A DNA stretch of 64,000 nucleotides, taken from the NCBI GenBank assembly GCA_030157545.1, contig JAOAUN010000035.1:109956-173955 (forward strand), given 5' to 3'. Under the pieces are notes generated by a model. The model worked only from the letters and a program-made list of their open reading frames with translations. It had not been told where the DNA came from and did no database searches. Both the position numbers and the translations under genes were made by a program. This DNA comes from Burkholderiaceae bacterium (lineage in GTDB: Bacteria > Pseudomonadota > Gammaproteobacteria > Burkholderiales > Burkholderiaceae_D). Below, one piece after another: positions 20,134 to 30,463 of this stretch (positions are counted from its first letter, which is position 1; the number at the start of each line of letters is the position of its first letter).

Positions 20134-20874
20134 ATGGCCAGCAAGCTGACTGTACAGGGACTGCAGAAAAGCTACGGCGCCAAGCAAGTGGTGCGCGATG
20201 TCTCGCTCGAAGTCGAGAGCGGCGAGGTGATCGGCTTGCTAGGTCCCAATGGCGCAGGCAAGACCACCTCGTTTTACATGATCGTTGGTCTTGTGCCATC
20301 CGAAGCCGGCGAAATCCTGCTGGATGACGAACGTATCTCCGGCTTGCCGATTCATCGCCGTGCCGAACGTGGCCTGTCGTATCTTCCGCAAGAGGCTTCG
20401 GTGTTCCGCAAGCTGTCGGTTGAAGACAATATCCGCGCAGTACTGGAACTGCAAAAAGAAAATGGCAAGCCTTTGAGCAAGGCTGTTATCGAGCAGCGCC
20501 TCGATACTTTGCTGGACGAATTACAAATTGAAAAGCTGCGTGAAAACCAGGCCTTGTCGCTTTCCGGCGGAGAGCGCCGCCGTGTAGAGATTGCGCGCGC
20601 GCTGGCAACGGAACCGCGCTTCATTTTGCTCGATGAACCCTTCGCCGGCGTGGATCCGATTGCAGTGATCGAGATTCAGCGCATCGTACGTTTTTTGAAA
20701 GAGCGCGGTATCGGCGTGCTCATCACGGACCACAATGTGCGCGAAACGCTGGGGATATGCGATCGCGCCTACATCATTAACCAGGGCACGGTGCTGGCGT
20801 CCGGCAGCCCGAACGAGATCATTGCCGACGAATCCGTACGCCGCGTTTATCTGGGCGAACACTTCCGCATGTAA
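20134..20874 (+). CDS. lptB: LPS export ABC transporter ATPase LptB
   Basis: LptB is the ATPase of the LptB2FG extractor of LPS from the inner membrane. Counting from the start chosen here (246 residues), Walker A is GPNGAGKT at 37-44. The signature LSGGERRR is at about 137-144 and Walker B is FILLDEP, followed by the LptB-specific FAGVDPIAV. Two ATGs lie 12 bp apart (20122 and 20134) because the first four codons are duplicated (MASK-MASK). The first overlaps lptA by 11 bp. I prefer the second, but either is possible. Confidence 0.95.
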   Translation: MASKLTVQGLQKSYGAKQVVRDVSLEVESGEVIGLLGPNGAGKTTSFYMIVGLVPSEAGEILLDDERISGLPIHRRAERGLSYLPQEASVFRKLSVEDNIRAVLELQKENGKPLSKAVIEQRLDTLLDELQIEKLRENQALSLSGGERRRVEIARALATEPRFILLDEPFAGVDPIAVIEIQRIVRFLKERGIGVLITDHNVRETLGICDRAYIINQGTVLASGSPNEIIADESVRRVYLGEHFRM

Positions 20875-20886
20875 CAAGGCACGCAA

Positions 20887-22377
20887 ATGAAACAGTCCCT
20901 GCAACTTCGCGTCTCGCAACATCTTGCGCTGACACCGCAACTGCAACAGTCGATCCGGCTGCTGCAGTTGTCGACGCTGGAATTGCATCAGGAACTGGAG
21001 CAGATGCTGACGGATAACCCTCTGCTGGAAAGACTCGACGACCCGCTCGATCATTCGGTGCGCTTGCTCGCAGACGGCGCGATCAGCTCAGTGCCGCTAC
21101 CTGCTACCGCCGAATCTGCCGCCAGTAGCGAAGCCAATGCGGCGGCCGATGCCGATGGCAATTTCGATGCCCCCGCCTCTGGCGATGAAGGTGGCGGCAA
21201 TGAATCCGGCAGCGAATCCGAATGGAGCTTCGACGATGTCGCCCGTTCGTCCAAGGCACCGGAAGACGATGACGCGCGTCCGCAACTCGAAGCTCATGAA
21301 TCGACATTGCGCGAGCACTTGCTCGAACAGCTGGCCGTCACAGTAGACAATCGGCGCGATCGTGCACTGGTCGAGCTATTGATTGATGCGCTCGACGACA
21401 ATGGCTACATCGAAGAGCCGCTGGAAACCATTCACCAGCGCTTGCCGGAAGAACTCGATATCGAGATGGATGAAATTCATATCGCGCTCAAGCTGTTGCA
21501 AAGTTTCGATCCGGCCGGTGTCGGCGCGCGCAATGCGTCGGAATGTCTTGCTCTGCAAATTCGTCGCTTCGAAAAAATACCGATGGTAACGCGCAGGATG
21601 GCGTTGCTGCTGGTAGAAAATCATCTTGAATTGTTTGCGCAGCGCGAATTCAACAAGCTGAAAAAAATACTCGATTGCGACGACGAAGATCTGCGCGAAG
21701 CGCAAGTCGTGATCAAGCGTTGCAATCCGCATCCGGGCGCACCCTTCGCAGGCGACGCTTCCGACTATGTTGTGCCCGACGTGATCGTCAAGCGCGGCAA
21801 AGGCGGCTGGCAAGTCACGCTCAACCGCGACGTCATGCCCAAGCTCCGCGTCAATGCGATGTATGCCAACATCCTCAAGCAAAACAAGGGCGAAGGCTCG
21901 ATGACGTCGCAGCTGCAGGAAGCGAAATGGCTGATCAAAAATATGCGACAGCGCTTCGATACCATCCTGCGCGTTTCACAAGCGATAGTAGACAGACAAC
22001 GGAATTTCTTTTCCCATGGTGCTGTGGCCATGCGCCCACTTGTCTTGCGTGAAATAGCTGATACACTAGGTCTTCATGAGAGCACCATCTCTCGTGTCAC
22101 CACTCAAAAATATATGCTGACCCCGCATGGTATGTTTGAATTGAAATATTTCTTTGGCAGTCACGTTGCCACAGAAGCGGGTGGTGAAGCATCTTCGACC
22201 GCGATACGCGCTTTGATCAAACAACTGATAGGAGCCGAGAACCCGAAAATTCCATTTTCCGATAGCAAGATAACGGACATGCTGGCAGAACAGGGGATGG
22301 TTGTTGCGCGACGCACCGTCGCCAAATATCGCGAAGCTTTGAAAATCCCCCCAGTTAACTTGCGCAAGTCCTTGTAG
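20887..22377 (+). CDS. rpoN: RNA polymerase sigma-54 factor
   Basis: Sigma-54 directs polymerase to -24/-12 promoters that need activator ATPases (nitrogen use, pili, flagella and others). It has 496 residues. The Gln/Leu-rich activator-interacting region is at 1-50 ([20 protein letters not shown]). An acidic Ser/Gly-rich linker spans about 75-135, followed by the core-binding domain. The C-terminal RpoN box [10 protein letters not shown] recognises the -24 element. The place downstream of lptB and before hpf is the classical one. It starts 12 bp after lptB. Confidence 0.96.
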   Translation: MKQSLQLRVSQHLALTPQLQQSIRLLQLSTLELHQELEQMLTDNPLLERLDDPLDHSVRLLADGAISSVPLPATAESAASSEANAAADADGNFDAPASGDEGGGNESGSESEWSFDDVARSSKAPEDDDARPQLEAHESTLREHLLEQLAVTVDNRRDRALVELLIDALDDNGYIEEPLETIHQRLPEELDIEMDEIHIALKLLQSFDPAGVGARNASECLALQIRRFEKIPMVTRRMALLLVENHLELFAQREFNKLKKILDCDDEDLREAQVVIKRCNPHPGAPFAGDASDYVVPDVIVKRGKGGWQVTLNRDVMPKLRVNAMYANILKQNKGEGSMTSQLQEAKWLIKNMRQRFDTILRVSQAIVDRQRNFFSHGAVAMRPLVLREIADTLGLHESTISRVTTQKYMLTPHGMFELKYFFGSHVATEAGGEASSTAIRALIKQLIGAENPKIPFSDSKITDMLAEQGMVVARRTVAKYREALKIPPVNLRKSL

Positions 22378-22395
22378 GCATTTCCAGTTTTTAAT

Positions 22396-22416
22396 CGTTG
22401 CCAAACATCAGCAACG
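22396..22416 (+). other. Small hairpin in the rpoN-hpf gap
   Basis: A 6-bp stem (cgttgc / gcaacg) with a 9-base loop lies ahead of the hpf ribosome site AAGGAG. No T run follows, so it is not a typical terminator. Its role, if any, is unknown. Confidence 0.3.
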
Positions 22417-22435
22417 TCACGCAAAGGAGCGCCGT

Positions 22436-22786
22436 ATGAATCTGACGATCAGTGGACATCACCTTGAATTAACCCCTGCCATTCGCGAGTATGTGCAAAA
22501 CAAACTGGAACGAGTCATTCGACATTTCGATCATGTCATTGATGTAGCCGTTATCCTCGCCGTCGACTCTCTCACCGAAAAAGACAAGCGCCAGCGCGCT
22601 GAAATCAACCTGCATTTGCGAGGCAAAGACCTGCATGTGACGAGCGAAGCCCATGACCTGTATGCGGCCATCGACTTACTGATCGACAAGCTGGACCGTC
22701 AGGTACTCAAGCACAAAGATAAAATTCAGGATCATCAACACACGGGAATCAAACATTTTGAAGGACCTGCTACAGAAGCAGCCTGA
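22436..22786 (+). CDS. hpf: Ribosome hibernation promoting factor (short HPF)
   Basis: HPF binds the 30S decoding region in stationary phase and promotes 100S ribosome dimers. In 116 residues it starts [20 protein letters not shown] and has the beta-alpha-beta core of the S30AE family. The long C-terminal dimerisation domain of long HPF is absent. A strong ribosome site (AAGGAG) is present. The position after rpoN suggests coupling of nitrogen/stress sigma activity with hibernation, as in other proteobacteria. A terminator closes the cluster at 22810-22834. Confidence 0.95.
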   Translation: MNLTISGHHLELTPAIREYVQNKLERVIRHFDHVIDVAVILAVDSLTEKDKRQRAEINLHLRGKDLHVTSEAHDLYAAIDLLIDKLDRQVLKHKDKIQDHQHTGIKHFEGPATEAA

Positions 22787-22809
22787 ACAAATCCCGATGA
22801 TACTGAATG

Positions 22810-22834
22810 AAAGGGCGCGCAAGCGCCCTTTTTT
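22810..22834 (+). terminator. Intrinsic terminator after hpf
   Basis: The stem gggcgc (22813-22818) / gcgccc (22823-22828), extended by aaa/ttt, has a GCAA tetraloop and is followed by six T. It closes the kdsD-hpf cluster. Confidence 0.88.
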
Positions 22835-22884
22835 GTTGGCAACGCATTTACCGTTACACTGTTTCTTTTTTTAAAAATAGCACC

Positions 22885-23964
22885 ATGAGCGAACACATAC
22901 TGAGCACTGTCAGCCAGAACACGGGCTTCCTTATTTTGCAGCGTCCGGCCGCACTCAACTCACTCTCTTTAGAGATGGTGCGCGCGCTGACAAAGTCTCT
23001 GCTCGCCTGGCGTGATGATGCGGCAATTGCTGCAGTCGTTATTCAGGGCAGTAGCGAAAAAGCATTTTGCGCCGGCGGCGACATCCGCTTCTTTTATCAA
23101 AAGGGCATAGCGACGATAGCGGACGGATGCGCGTTGATTGAAGATTTCTTCAACGAAGAGTATGCACTGAACCACTTGATTCATCATTATCCCAAGCCCT
23201 ACATTGCGCTGCTCGACGGCGTGGTGATGGGTGGCGGCATGGGGATTGCGCAAGCCGGTCCGCAAGCGGGCGTTCGCATCGTGACCGAGCGAACCAAGAT
23301 GGCCATGCCTGAAGTTGCCATCGGCCTGTTTCCGGATGTCGGTGGCAGCTATTTCTTGTCGCGCGCGCCCGGTGAAATCGGCACCTATCTTGGCGTCACC
23401 GGCCAGACCATAGGCGCAGCTGACGCCATCTATGCAGGACTCGCAGATCTGTTCGTGCCCTCTGCGGCACTACCGACGCTGCAAGCGGTGCTGACTACGA
23501 CATCAGGCAAAGATTTGCGAACAGCTATCGATACGGTGGCAAGCCCTGTCGATGTTGCGCAATCTCCGCTTGCCTTGTCGCGTGCTGCGATCGACATGCA
23601 TTTCGCGCACGACTCAGTCGCGGCAATCATGGCCTCGCTGGCTACTGATAGCAGCGAGTTCGCCAGCAAAACATTGGCAGCGATGCAGAAGCGCTCGCCG
23701 TTAATGATGAGCGTAACGCTTGCGCAGATACGGCGTGGTGCGACATTGAATGTTGCTGATTGCCTGCGCATGGAGCGCACGATGGTGCGGCGCTGCTTTG
23801 AGCATGGCGAAGTCATTGAAGGTGTGCGCGCACTGGCGATCGACAAAGATCATGCACCGCGCTGGAATCCAGCGCAGCTTGAGCAAGTGACAAGCAGTAT
23901 GGTGGAAGCGTTTTTTGAACCGGCATGGCCGGCATATGCGCATCCGCTGCGTGATCTTAGTTAG
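22885..23964 (+). CDS. Enoyl-CoA hydratase/isomerase family, 3-hydroxyisobutyryl-CoA hydrolase type
   Basis: The 359-residue crotonase-fold protein resembles the long HIBYL-CoA hydrolase branch (ECH_2) used in valine breakdown. It has RPAALNSLSLEMV, the oxyanion stretch KAFCAGGDIRFFYQKG, and a second oxyanion glycine run GVVMGGGMGIA. A C-terminal region of about 120 residues is present that short hydratases lack. I took the ATG at 22885 (MSEHILS). The open frame starts earlier, inside the hpf terminator. Whether the substrate is 3-hydroxyisobutyryl-CoA or an enoyl-CoA cannot be settled here. It stands alone before a cruciform repeat. Confidence 0.8.
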   Translation: MSEHILSTVSQNTGFLILQRPAALNSLSLEMVRALTKSLLAWRDDAAIAAVVIQGSSEKAFCAGGDIRFFYQKGIATIADGCALIEDFFNEEYALNHLIHHYPKPYIALLDGVVMGGGMGIAQAGPQAGVRIVTERTKMAMPEVAIGLFPDVGGSYFLSRAPGEIGTYLGVTGQTIGAADAIYAGLADLFVPSAALPTLQAVLTTTSGKDLRTAIDTVASPVDVAQSPLALSRAAIDMHFAHDSVAAIMASLATDSSEFASKTLAAMQKRSPLMMSVTLAQIRRGATLNVADCLRMERTMVRRCFEHGEVIEGVRALAIDKDHAPRWNPAQLEQVTSSMVEAFFEPAWPAYAHPLRDLS

Positions 23965-23982
23965 AGCGCTCAAGCCTGTTTA

Positions 23983-24083
23983 AAAGACGCTGGATCCCAG
24001 CGTGCGCTGGGATGACGGTAGGAATTTAGACGGCATCTCAACCACTACCGTCGCCCCAGCGTAGGCTGGGGCCCAGCGTCTTT
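23983..24083. repeat. Branched cruciform repeat (paired REP-like units)
   Basis: Outer arms of 11 bp (aaagacgctgg 23983-23993 / ccagcgtcttt 24073-24083) enclose two side hairpins. Hairpin A is 23994-24013 (9-bp stem, 2-nt turn). Hairpin B is 24053-24072 (8-bp stem, loop gtag). An inner stem gacggtag 24014-24021 / ctaccgtc 24045-24052 closes a 23-nt loop. All four stems are perfect. It lies between the convergent genes at 22885-23964 and dgt. Confidence 0.85.
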
Positions 24084-24135
24084 CATTAATCAACAAAAAT
24101 AAGTTGAGTTTACAAACCAAGACCAACTCTAGAAA

Positions 24136-25278
24136 CTAAATCTCGTCGACCGCAAACAGCCGACGATACTCGCGCATCGCATAACGGTCCGTCATACCTG
24201 CAATGTAGTCAGCCACCTGCCGCGCCTGTGCATTTTTATCAGCGCCATAAGTCTGGTAGTCAGGCGGCAGCAAGCGCGGCTCGTCCATGAAGATGCCAAA
24301 CAAGTCTGTGACGATGCGTTTGGCCTTGCTCGTCATGCGGTTGACCTGATAATGGTGGTACAGGTTTTCGCGCAGGAAGCGCTTGAGTTCCTGCGCTTCG
24401 AGTTTCATCTCTGCCGAAAATGCGATGAGCGGCGGTGCGTTGCGCACGTCGTCCATGCTTTGCACCTTGGCCTGCGCAATATTCGACTGCGAGGTCTGTA
24501 TCAGGTCCATCACTAAGGCGTTGATCATGCGACGCACGGTTTCATTGATTGCTCGACGTCCGCTAATGCCGGGGAAAAGTAACTCAACCTCAACCCGATG
24601 ACGCGCATAGAGACCGACGCCATCGAGCTGTTCAGTCGTCAGCAATCCCGAACGCAGACCGTCATCGATATCGTGATTGTTGTAAGCGATCTCATCGGCC
24701 AGATTCGCCAGTTGCGCTTCGAGGCTGGGCTGCTTGCGGTCAATGAAGCGCTGGCCGATGGCGCCGAGGTCTTTTGCATGCGCGAGCGAGCAATGCTTGA
24801 GTATGCCTTCACGCGTTTCGAACATCAGGTTCAGGCCGTCAAAAGCGCCATAGCGCTGCTCCAGCGAATCCACCACACGCAGGCTCTGCAAGTTATGCTC
24901 AAAGCCACCATAGTCCTTCATGCAGGCATTGAGCGCATCCTGACCGGCGTGACCAAAAGGTGTGTGGCCGAGATCGTGGGCCAATGAAATCGCTTCGACC
25001 AGATCTTCATTTAATTGCAGGTTGCGCGCCAGCGAACGCGCAATTTGTGCGACTTCGATACTGTGCGTGAGTCGGGTGCGAAACAAATCACCCTCATGAT
25101 TGACGAAGACTTGTGTCTTGTATTCGAGCCGGCGAAAGGCGGTTGAATGAATGATACGGTCGCGGTCACGCTGGAATTCGCTGCGGGTAGCCGGCGCGCT
25201 TTCGGCAAAGTCACGACCACGTGATTGCGTCGAGCGCGCTGCGTACGGTGCCAGATGACCTTCCAGATTTAATGCCAT
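24136..25278 (-). CDS. dgt: dGTPase-like dNTP triphosphohydrolase
   Basis: This HD-domain enzyme splits dNTPs to deoxynucleosides and triphosphate; family members control dNTP pools. It has 380 residues. The metal-binding residues of the HD domain are visible as H72 (THSIEVAQ) and H101-D102 ([12 protein letters not shown]). It matches the shorter dGTPase-like group rather than the 505-residue E. coli Dgt. Its start lies one base after the aroB stop, so it is the last gene of the pil-aro operon. Confidence 0.92.
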   Translation of the reverse strand: MALNLEGHLAPYAARSTQSRGRDFAESAPATRSEFQRDRDRIIHSTAFRRLEYKTQVFVNHEGDLFRTRLTHSIEVAQIARSLARNLQLNEDLVEAISLAHDLGHTPFGHAGQDALNACMKDYGGFEHNLQSLRVVDSLEQRYGAFDGLNLMFETREGILKHCSLAHAKDLGAIGQRFIDRKQPSLEAQLANLADEIAYNNHDIDDGLRSGLLTTEQLDGVGLYARHRVEVELLFPGISGRRAINETVRRMINALVMDLIQTSQSNIAQAKVQSMDDVRNAPPLIAFSAEMKLEAQELKRFLRENLYHHYQVNRMTSKAKRIVTDLFGIFMDEPRLLPPDYQTYGADKNAQARQVADYIAGMTDRYAMREYRRLFAVDEI

Positions 25279-25279
25279 C

Positions 25280-26377
25280 TCAAGCCTTTATGCATGCTGC
25301 CAGCGTGGCATGCAAAGCCTCGGCCGGTGCAGAAGTAATGATGGTTTGCCCAAGCGGCTTGAGCAAAATGAACTTGATTTTGCCTTCTTCATTTTTCTTG
25401 TCGACTTCCATCAACTCAAGCCAGCGCGCCTGCCCGAGATCGGGCGCAATCGTCGGCAATCCTGCTGCCCGCACGAGCGCGACGATACGCGCCTTGTCGG
25501 TGGCAGACAGAAAGCCCAGACGTTCGGACAAGTCCGCAGCCATCACCATGCCACAGCCGACCGCTTCGCCATGCAGCCATTTGCCATAGCCCATGCCCGC
25601 TTCGATCGCGTGGCCGAAGGTATGGCCAAAATTGAGAATTGCGCGCAACCCGCCTTCGCGTTCATCCTGCCGCACTACCTCGGCCTTGATCTCGCAGGAG
25701 CGTTGGATGACATAGGCGAGCGCGGCATCGTCGCGCGCCATGAGGCGGCCGATGTTGGCTTCCAGCCAGTCGAAAAACGCAGCGTCAATAATGGCGCCAT
25801 GCTTGATGACTTCAGCCAGTCCGGCAGATAGCTCGCGGTCCGGCAAAGTTGACAGCGTCGCCGTATCGGCCAGCACTGCTTGCGGCTGGTAGAACGCGCC
25901 TATCATGTTCTTGCCCAGCGGATGATTGATCGCGGTCTTGCCACCAACCGAGGAATCCACTTGCGCCAGCAGCGTCGTCGGTATCTGCACAAAAGGCACG
26001 CCACGCATATAGGTGGCCGCTGCAAAGCCCGTCATGTCGCCAATCACGCCGCCACCGAGCGCGACCAGGGTAATTTTTCGATCGCATTTATTTTCTAGCA
26101 GTGCGTCGAAAATCAGCATCAGGTTGGACCAGTTCTTTTCTTCTTCGCCGTCCGGCAGCACGATGGGGATACAGTGCCTGCCGGCTGCGCGCAATGTCGC
26201 AATCAACTGATCCAGATAGAGCGGGGCAACGGTCGTGTTCGTCACGATAGCGATGCGCTTGCCCGGAATGTGATGTGCGAAGCTACTGTCGGCGAGCAGA
26301 TCACGGCCGATCACGATCGGATAACTGCGTTCATCCAGTGCTACGGTCAGGTTGGCAAAAATATGCGGCTGGGTCAT
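25280..26377 (-). CDS. aroB: 3-dehydroquinate synthase
   Basis: AroB makes 3-dehydroquinate from DAHP, the second step of the shikimate pathway, using NAD+ and a divalent metal. It has 365 residues. Conserved stretches are the NAD-binding [14 protein letters not shown], then [19 protein letters not shown] and [11 protein letters not shown] with metal-ligand histidines. Its ATG overlaps the aroK stop by 4 bp. aroK-aroB behind pilQ is a conserved linkage in beta- and gammaproteobacteria. Confidence 0.97.
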   Translation of the reverse strand: MTQPHIFANLTVALDERSYPIVIGRDLLADSSFAHHIPGKRIAIVTNTTVAPLYLDQLIATLRAAGRHCIPIVLPDGEEEKNWSNLMLIFDALLENKCDRKITLVALGGGVIGDMTGFAAATYMRGVPFVQIPTTLLAQVDSSVGGKTAINHPLGKNMIGAFYQPQAVLADTATLSTLPDRELSAGLAEVIKHGAIIDAAFFDWLEANIGRLMARDDAALAYVIQRSCEIKAEVVRQDEREGGLRAILNFGHTFGHAIEAGMGYGKWLHGEAVGCGMVMAADLSERLGFLSATDKARIVALVRAAGLPTIAPDLGQARWLELMEVDKKNEEGKIKFILLKPLGQTIITSAPAEALHATLAACIKA

Positions 26378-26997
26378 GTCGGCTGCGCGGGAGTGGAATG
26401 GGGAGCTGCAGCTGAAGTTGTTTGATCAGCAGCTTCAGGGTTTATTGCAGTTAGTAAGTCGGGCTGACTTGCAGGCGTTTGCGCCTCCAGTCGAGCCAGA
26501 ATGTTTTGCACCACTGATTGTACGTTAGGCCGACCAGTCTCTATGGTAATGTGAGCGACTTCATCATAGTAAGGCCCGCGTTCGCGTGCGAGCTCTTCAA
26601 TGCGGGCTTTCGGATCGGCTGTCTGCAGCAGCGGCCGGCTTTTGTCGTGGCTAGTGCGTTGCAAGATACTGGCGACGGAAGCGCGCAGATACACCACGGT
26701 ACCGCGCGACCTCAGAAAGGCGCGGCTTTGTTCATTCAGGATAGCGCCGCCGCCGGTCGCCAGTACCAGCCCTTCTTGTGCGGTCAGATCTCTGATGACG
26801 TCGGCTTCGCGCTGACGAAAGCTGGCTTCTCCTTCGATCTCGAAAATCAGCCGAATGGACGCACCGGTGCGCGCTTCGATTTCATGGTCGGCGTCGACAA
26901 AGCGCTTGTTCAGCTTCTTTGCCAGTGCACGTCCTATCGTGGTTTTGCCCGATCCCATCAGGCCAACCAGAAAAATATTGGAAGTCGGATTCAACAT
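26374..26997 (-). CDS. aroK: Shikimate kinase
   Basis: AroK phosphorylates shikimate at the 3-position. Walker A is GLMGSGKT at 12-19. The shikimate-binding DADHEIE is at 35-41, followed by the glycine motif TGGGAIL (about 80-86). At 207 residues it is longer than the usual 170-180. The last 35 or so residues form a Thr/Ala/Pro-rich, probably unstructured tail. It overlaps aroB by 4 bp and lies 99 bp below pilQ. Confidence 0.95.
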   Translation of the reverse strand: MLNPTSNIFLVGLMGSGKTTIGRALAKKLNKRFVDADHEIEARTGASIRLIFEIEGEASFRQREADVIRDLTAQEGLVLATGGGAILNEQSRAFLRSRGTVVYLRASVASILQRTSHDKSRPLLQTADPKARIEELARERGPYYDEVAHITIETGRPNVQSVVQNILARLEAQTPASQPDLLTAINPEAADQTTSAAAPHSTPAQPT

Positions 26998-27096
26998 TGT
27001 TGCTCAACCAGCCTGCTCTTGCGAACTTGCCAGCGATTTTGCCATGTAAAGACTAGAGTTTATCTCATACTCTGCCCGCACATACTGTAAAGCAAG

Positions 27097-29259
27097 CTAC
27101 CGGACCGCGCCAGCGTCGGTCAGCACGCGTGGCGTGATGAAAATGAGCAGTTCCGATTTATCATGCGTGCGACTGGAATTGCGGAACAAGGCGCCAAACA
27201 AGGGCAGATCCCCGAAAAAGGGCACCTTGGTAATATTGTCGATTTCTGTCTGCGTAAAAATCCCGCCCAACACGACGGTACCGCCATTCTCGACCTGGAC
27301 GTTGGTTTTAACGTGCTTGGTATTGATCGCAAAACTACCCGCCACCGGTACGCCGCGCGAATCCTTGGCCACATCCACGGTCAAAATAACATTGCCATCC
27401 GGTGTAATCTGCGGCGTCACTTCCAGCTTGAGATTAGCTTTCTTGAACTGCACCGATGTCGCGCCGCTGCTGGTGGCCTGTTGATACGGAATTTCTTCAC
27501 CCTGCTCGATCAATGCCGGTTGCTGGTCGGCGGTGACTACACGCGGGCTGGAGATAATCTTGCCCTTCCCATCGGCTTCGAGCGCGGAGAGCTCCAGATT
27601 CAGGAAGCGGTTCGCGTTCGCTGAGAACAAGCTCACTGCCATACTGGCCGGCGTCACACCATTGATGCCGGCGGCCGGGAAATTAACAAACTGGGTGTCA
27701 GGAATATAGCTGCCGCTGGTCGCCGCCGCCTGCAAGGTTTGCTCGCCCACACCAAGATAATTACCGGTAACCGCCAAACGGCCACCACCAACCGGCAGCC
27801 GCACACCCGTGGTGCCAGTTTGTTGAATGCTGCGCAGGTCGGCAAAGCCGAGCTTGACGCCCAGATTCTTGCTGAACTTATCATCGGCTTCGACGATGCG
27901 TGCTTCTATCATGACCTGACGGGTTGGCACATCGGTTAGCTGTATCAGCTTGCGCACTTCCTCCAGCCGGCTCGGCGTGTCGGTGACGAACAGCTTGTTA
28001 GTGCGCGGTTCTGCCGACGCACTGCCTCGTCGTGACAGGATGCTGCCGCGTCCGATCTGGCCGTCAAGCCCGAACACTTGACGAAATGCGTCGGCCTTCT
28101 GGTAATTCAACTGAAAAGTTTCTGTGATCAGGGGTTCGAGTTCGGCGATCTGCGCGCGCTGCTCCAGCTCCAACCGTTCCTTGGTCAGCAATTCGTCCCG
28201 TGGCGCAATCCACAATACGTTGCCATTTTTTCGCATGTCCAGCCCGCGTGCCTGCATGACAATATCGAGTGCCTGATCCCACGGAACGTCCTTCAGGCGC
28301 AAGGTCAGGTTGCCACTTACGCTATCGCTGGCGACCACATTGAGGCCCGTGAAATCCGCGATGACTTGCAGCACTGCACGCACATCAATATTCTGAAAAT
28401 TTAATGACAACTTGTCACCACGATAGCCACTCGCAGTCTTGCCACGCTCGGCTTTCAGAGGCCGCACCTCAATGACGAGTCGGCGATCGGTCTGCCAAGC
28501 CATGTGTTCCCACTGGCCGCGCGGCTCAATTAGCATGCGCACCATGTCGCCCTGAATACTGGTCGTGATTGTTTGGACGGGCGTACCAAAGTCTTGCACA
28601 TCCAGCCTGCGGCGCAGCAGTTCCGGTAATTCCGCCTTCAGGAAATCCACGACGATGGATTTGCCTTGCTGGCGCACATCGACTGCCTGCTGCGCACGGG
28701 CCAGTTCGACGATGACGCGTCCGGCACCATCAGCGCCACGCCGAAAATCAATGTCAAGGATCGCGTTTTTTTCAGCTGCAATCTGAGCAGCTGCGTCTGC
28801 GGCCGAGCTGTTGGCCGTATTGTTGGCTGCATTATTGGCTACAGCTTCGGGCTCCAGCTTGATAATCAGTTGCTGCGGTTTGATCTCCGTTGTGTAGGAC
28901 AAAGATCGCTTCAAGTTCAATACCAGCCTGGTACGATTGTCCGCCTGAACAATATCTATATGCCGCAGTTCAGCCCGCAGATCGCCCTGCAATTCACCGG
29001 CATCAAATTGCTTGCGCGTCTGGCCGGTCGCGTTAATCGTGTCGGCAAGATCGAGCACGATACGTGGCGGACTGACAGTTGAAAAGCCGACAGGCTGCTG
29101 AGTCGGCGTTTTTTTCAACGCTACAGTAACGACGATTTGCTGTGCATCGCGCGCTAGCGTGATCGCCGTAATTGAATTTTGTTCGGCGACTGCGATATTC
29201 GGCATCAGTAACTGCAATAGCAGCAAGATCAACAGACTCAACAGCTTATGGCGCATCAT
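27097..29259 (-). CDS. pilQ: Type IV pilus secretin PilQ
   Basis: PilQ is the outer-membrane secretin pore through which type IV pili pass. The 720-residue precursor has a signal peptide (hydrophobic core about 5-22, ending AVAEQ). Two AMIN-like cell-wall domains follow (about 30-250), then an STN/N0 domain (LNFQNIDVRAVLQVIADFTGLNVV), an N1 domain and the C-terminal secretin beta-barrel with VPFFGDLPLFGALFR. ATGATG gives two possible starts (29259, 29256); the first has AGGAG at good distance and overlaps the pilP stop. Confidence 0.96.
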   Translation of the reverse strand: MMRHKLLSLLILLLLQLLMPNIAVAEQNSITAITLARDAQQIVVTVALKKTPTQQPVGFSTVSPPRIVLDLADTINATGQTRKQFDAGELQGDLRAELRHIDIVQADNRTRLVLNLKRSLSYTTEIKPQQLIIKLEPEAVANNAANNTANSSAADAAAQIAAEKNAILDIDFRRGADGAGRVIVELARAQQAVDVRQQGKSIVVDFLKAELPELLRRRLDVQDFGTPVQTITTSIQGDMVRMLIEPRGQWEHMAWQTDRRLVIEVRPLKAERGKTASGYRGDKLSLNFQNIDVRAVLQVIADFTGLNVVASDSVSGNLTLRLKDVPWDQALDIVMQARGLDMRKNGNVLWIAPRDELLTKERLELEQRAQIAELEPLITETFQLNYQKADAFRQVFGLDGQIGRGSILSRRGSASAEPRTNKLFVTDTPSRLEEVRKLIQLTDVPTRQVMIEARIVEADDKFSKNLGVKLGFADLRSIQQTGTTGVRLPVGGGRLAVTGNYLGVGEQTLQAAATSGSYIPDTQFVNFPAAGINGVTPASMAVSLFSANANRFLNLELSALEADGKGKIISSPRVVTADQQPALIEQGEEIPYQQATSSGATSVQFKKANLKLEVTPQITPDGNVILTVDVAKDSRGVPVAGSFAINTKHVKTNVQVENGGTVVLGGIFTQTEIDNITKVPFFGDLPLFGALFRNSSRTHDKSELLIFITPRVLTDAGAVR

Positions 29260-29780
29260 CGTTTCTCCTGCAGCGCAATCTGTGCGCGCCGCATCAGCCA
29301 GCTGCCGTTTGCATCCTGCACCATTTCATCAACAAGGATTGCGTCCTCCGCTATGGCGACGACCTTGCCGTAATTCTGCCCGAGGTGGCTGCCTTGCCTG
29401 ACTTGAAAAATGAATTTGTCGACTTCGATGAGTCCCATGACTTGCGCGCTACGGCGTATGCTACCAACCATTTTCAAGCTATCGAGCGGATAGTTTTCAA
29501 GCGGCTCGCGCGAGCGTTGCCGGTCTGGCTGCAAGCCCCCGCCGCCAAGCGTACCGTCACCGAAGCCGGCTGCAAGTTTTTTTGTGTCGAACGGATCAGC
29601 CCGCTCAGCTGCGATGTATTGAAATGAAGCGAAGGTTTCCGCTTGCGGCAATGCCTGTACTTGTGGCTTGATGTCGCGCTTGGTCTGCACCATCCATTGT
29701 TTCAGCGTACTGTTGGCCTGTTCCTCGCAGGCAGACAGCAGCAGTGGCAGCACCATCGCCGGCAACAGTCGCCGTATCAT
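29256..29780 (-). CDS. pilP: Type IV pilus pilotin-like lipoprotein PilP
   Basis: PilP is an inner-membrane lipoprotein that joins the PilNO complex to the PilQ secretin. In 174 residues, a lipoprotein signal ends in the lipobox LSAC with C18. An unstructured stretch and a small C-terminal beta domain follow (KMVGSIRRSAQVMGLIEVDKF). It overlaps both pilO and pilQ by 4 bp, as expected for the pilMNOPQ operon. Confidence 0.95.
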   Translation of the reverse strand: MIRRLLPAMVLPLLLSACEEQANSTLKQWMVQTKRDIKPQVQALPQAETFASFQYIAAERADPFDTKKLAAGFGDGTLGGGGLQPDRQRSREPLENYPLDSLKMVGSIRRSAQVMGLIEVDKFIFQVRQGSHLGQNYGKVVAIAEDAILVDEMVQDANGSWLMRRAQIALQEKR

Positions 29781-30463
29781 TTGCGCTCCCGCTGTTTGTC
29801 AGCCGCCTGTTTTTCGGCGATCTGTTTTTTTTTCAATGCGACTTCATCTTTGTCGAGGTAGCGGAATGTTCGCACGACAGCTTCAAAATTTTGTACGCCA
29901 TCGCGCGCCGAGCTGATGTTAATTTTATCGAGCGTGACAATGCGCGGCAGCTGCGCAAGGTCACTGGTAAAGCCGGCTAGTGCATGGAAATTACCGACAA
30001 GCTTGATGTCAACCGGCAGCTCTGCGAAATAGTCGTGCAACTGCACTTGCCCGGGCTTGAACAGCTCAAACTGCAAGCCTCGTGCAATACCAGCCTGATT
30101 AATGTCGGACAAGAGTGCATCCATTTCCGCTTTGTTCGGCAATTGCCGCTCGAGCTTGATAACCTGTTGTTCGACCAGCTGCTTTTGGTGTCGTAAATCA
30201 TTCAGGCTGCGCACCTGTGCCAGCTTGGTCCGGAACGCTATCTTCTGTTTTTCCTCCTCTGCGGCGCCTGCAGTCAAGGTGTCCCATTGCGCTGTCCAGA
30301 TCCACCACCAGCCGCATGCAACGACCAGCAATACCGCTGCTGCGCGACATGCCGCACGCGGCGCGGCGGGCCACAAACCAGGGTGCCCCTCCAGACCGCG
30401 AAACTGGAGCACACAGGCTTGTAGCCTGTCGCGCAAACCCGGGCCGGTTTGCATGTCACTCAT
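29777..30463 (-). CDS. pilO: Type IV pilus assembly protein PilO
   Basis: PilO is a bitopic inner-membrane protein that pairs with PilN and aligns the pilus machine. In 228 residues a cytoplasmic N-terminus precedes one membrane segment (about 38-57). A coiled coil (about 70-105) and a ferredoxin-like periplasmic domain follow (YFAELPVDIKLVGNFHALAGF). The C-terminus is Lys/Gln-rich. The first residues, about 1-35, look longer than in many homologues, but no better start is seen. The 4-bp overlaps with pilN and pilP show coupling. Confidence 0.93.
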   Translation of the reverse strand: MSDMQTGPGLRDRLQACVLQFRGLEGHPGLWPAAPRAACRAAAVLLVVACGWWWIWTAQWDTLTAGAAEEEKQKIAFRTKLAQVRSLNDLRHQKQLVEQQVIKLERQLPNKAEMDALLSDINQAGIARGLQFELFKPGQVQLHDYFAELPVDIKLVGNFHALAGFTSDLAQLPRIVTLDKINISSARDGVQNFEAVVRTFRYLDKDEVALKKKQIAEKQAADKQRERK

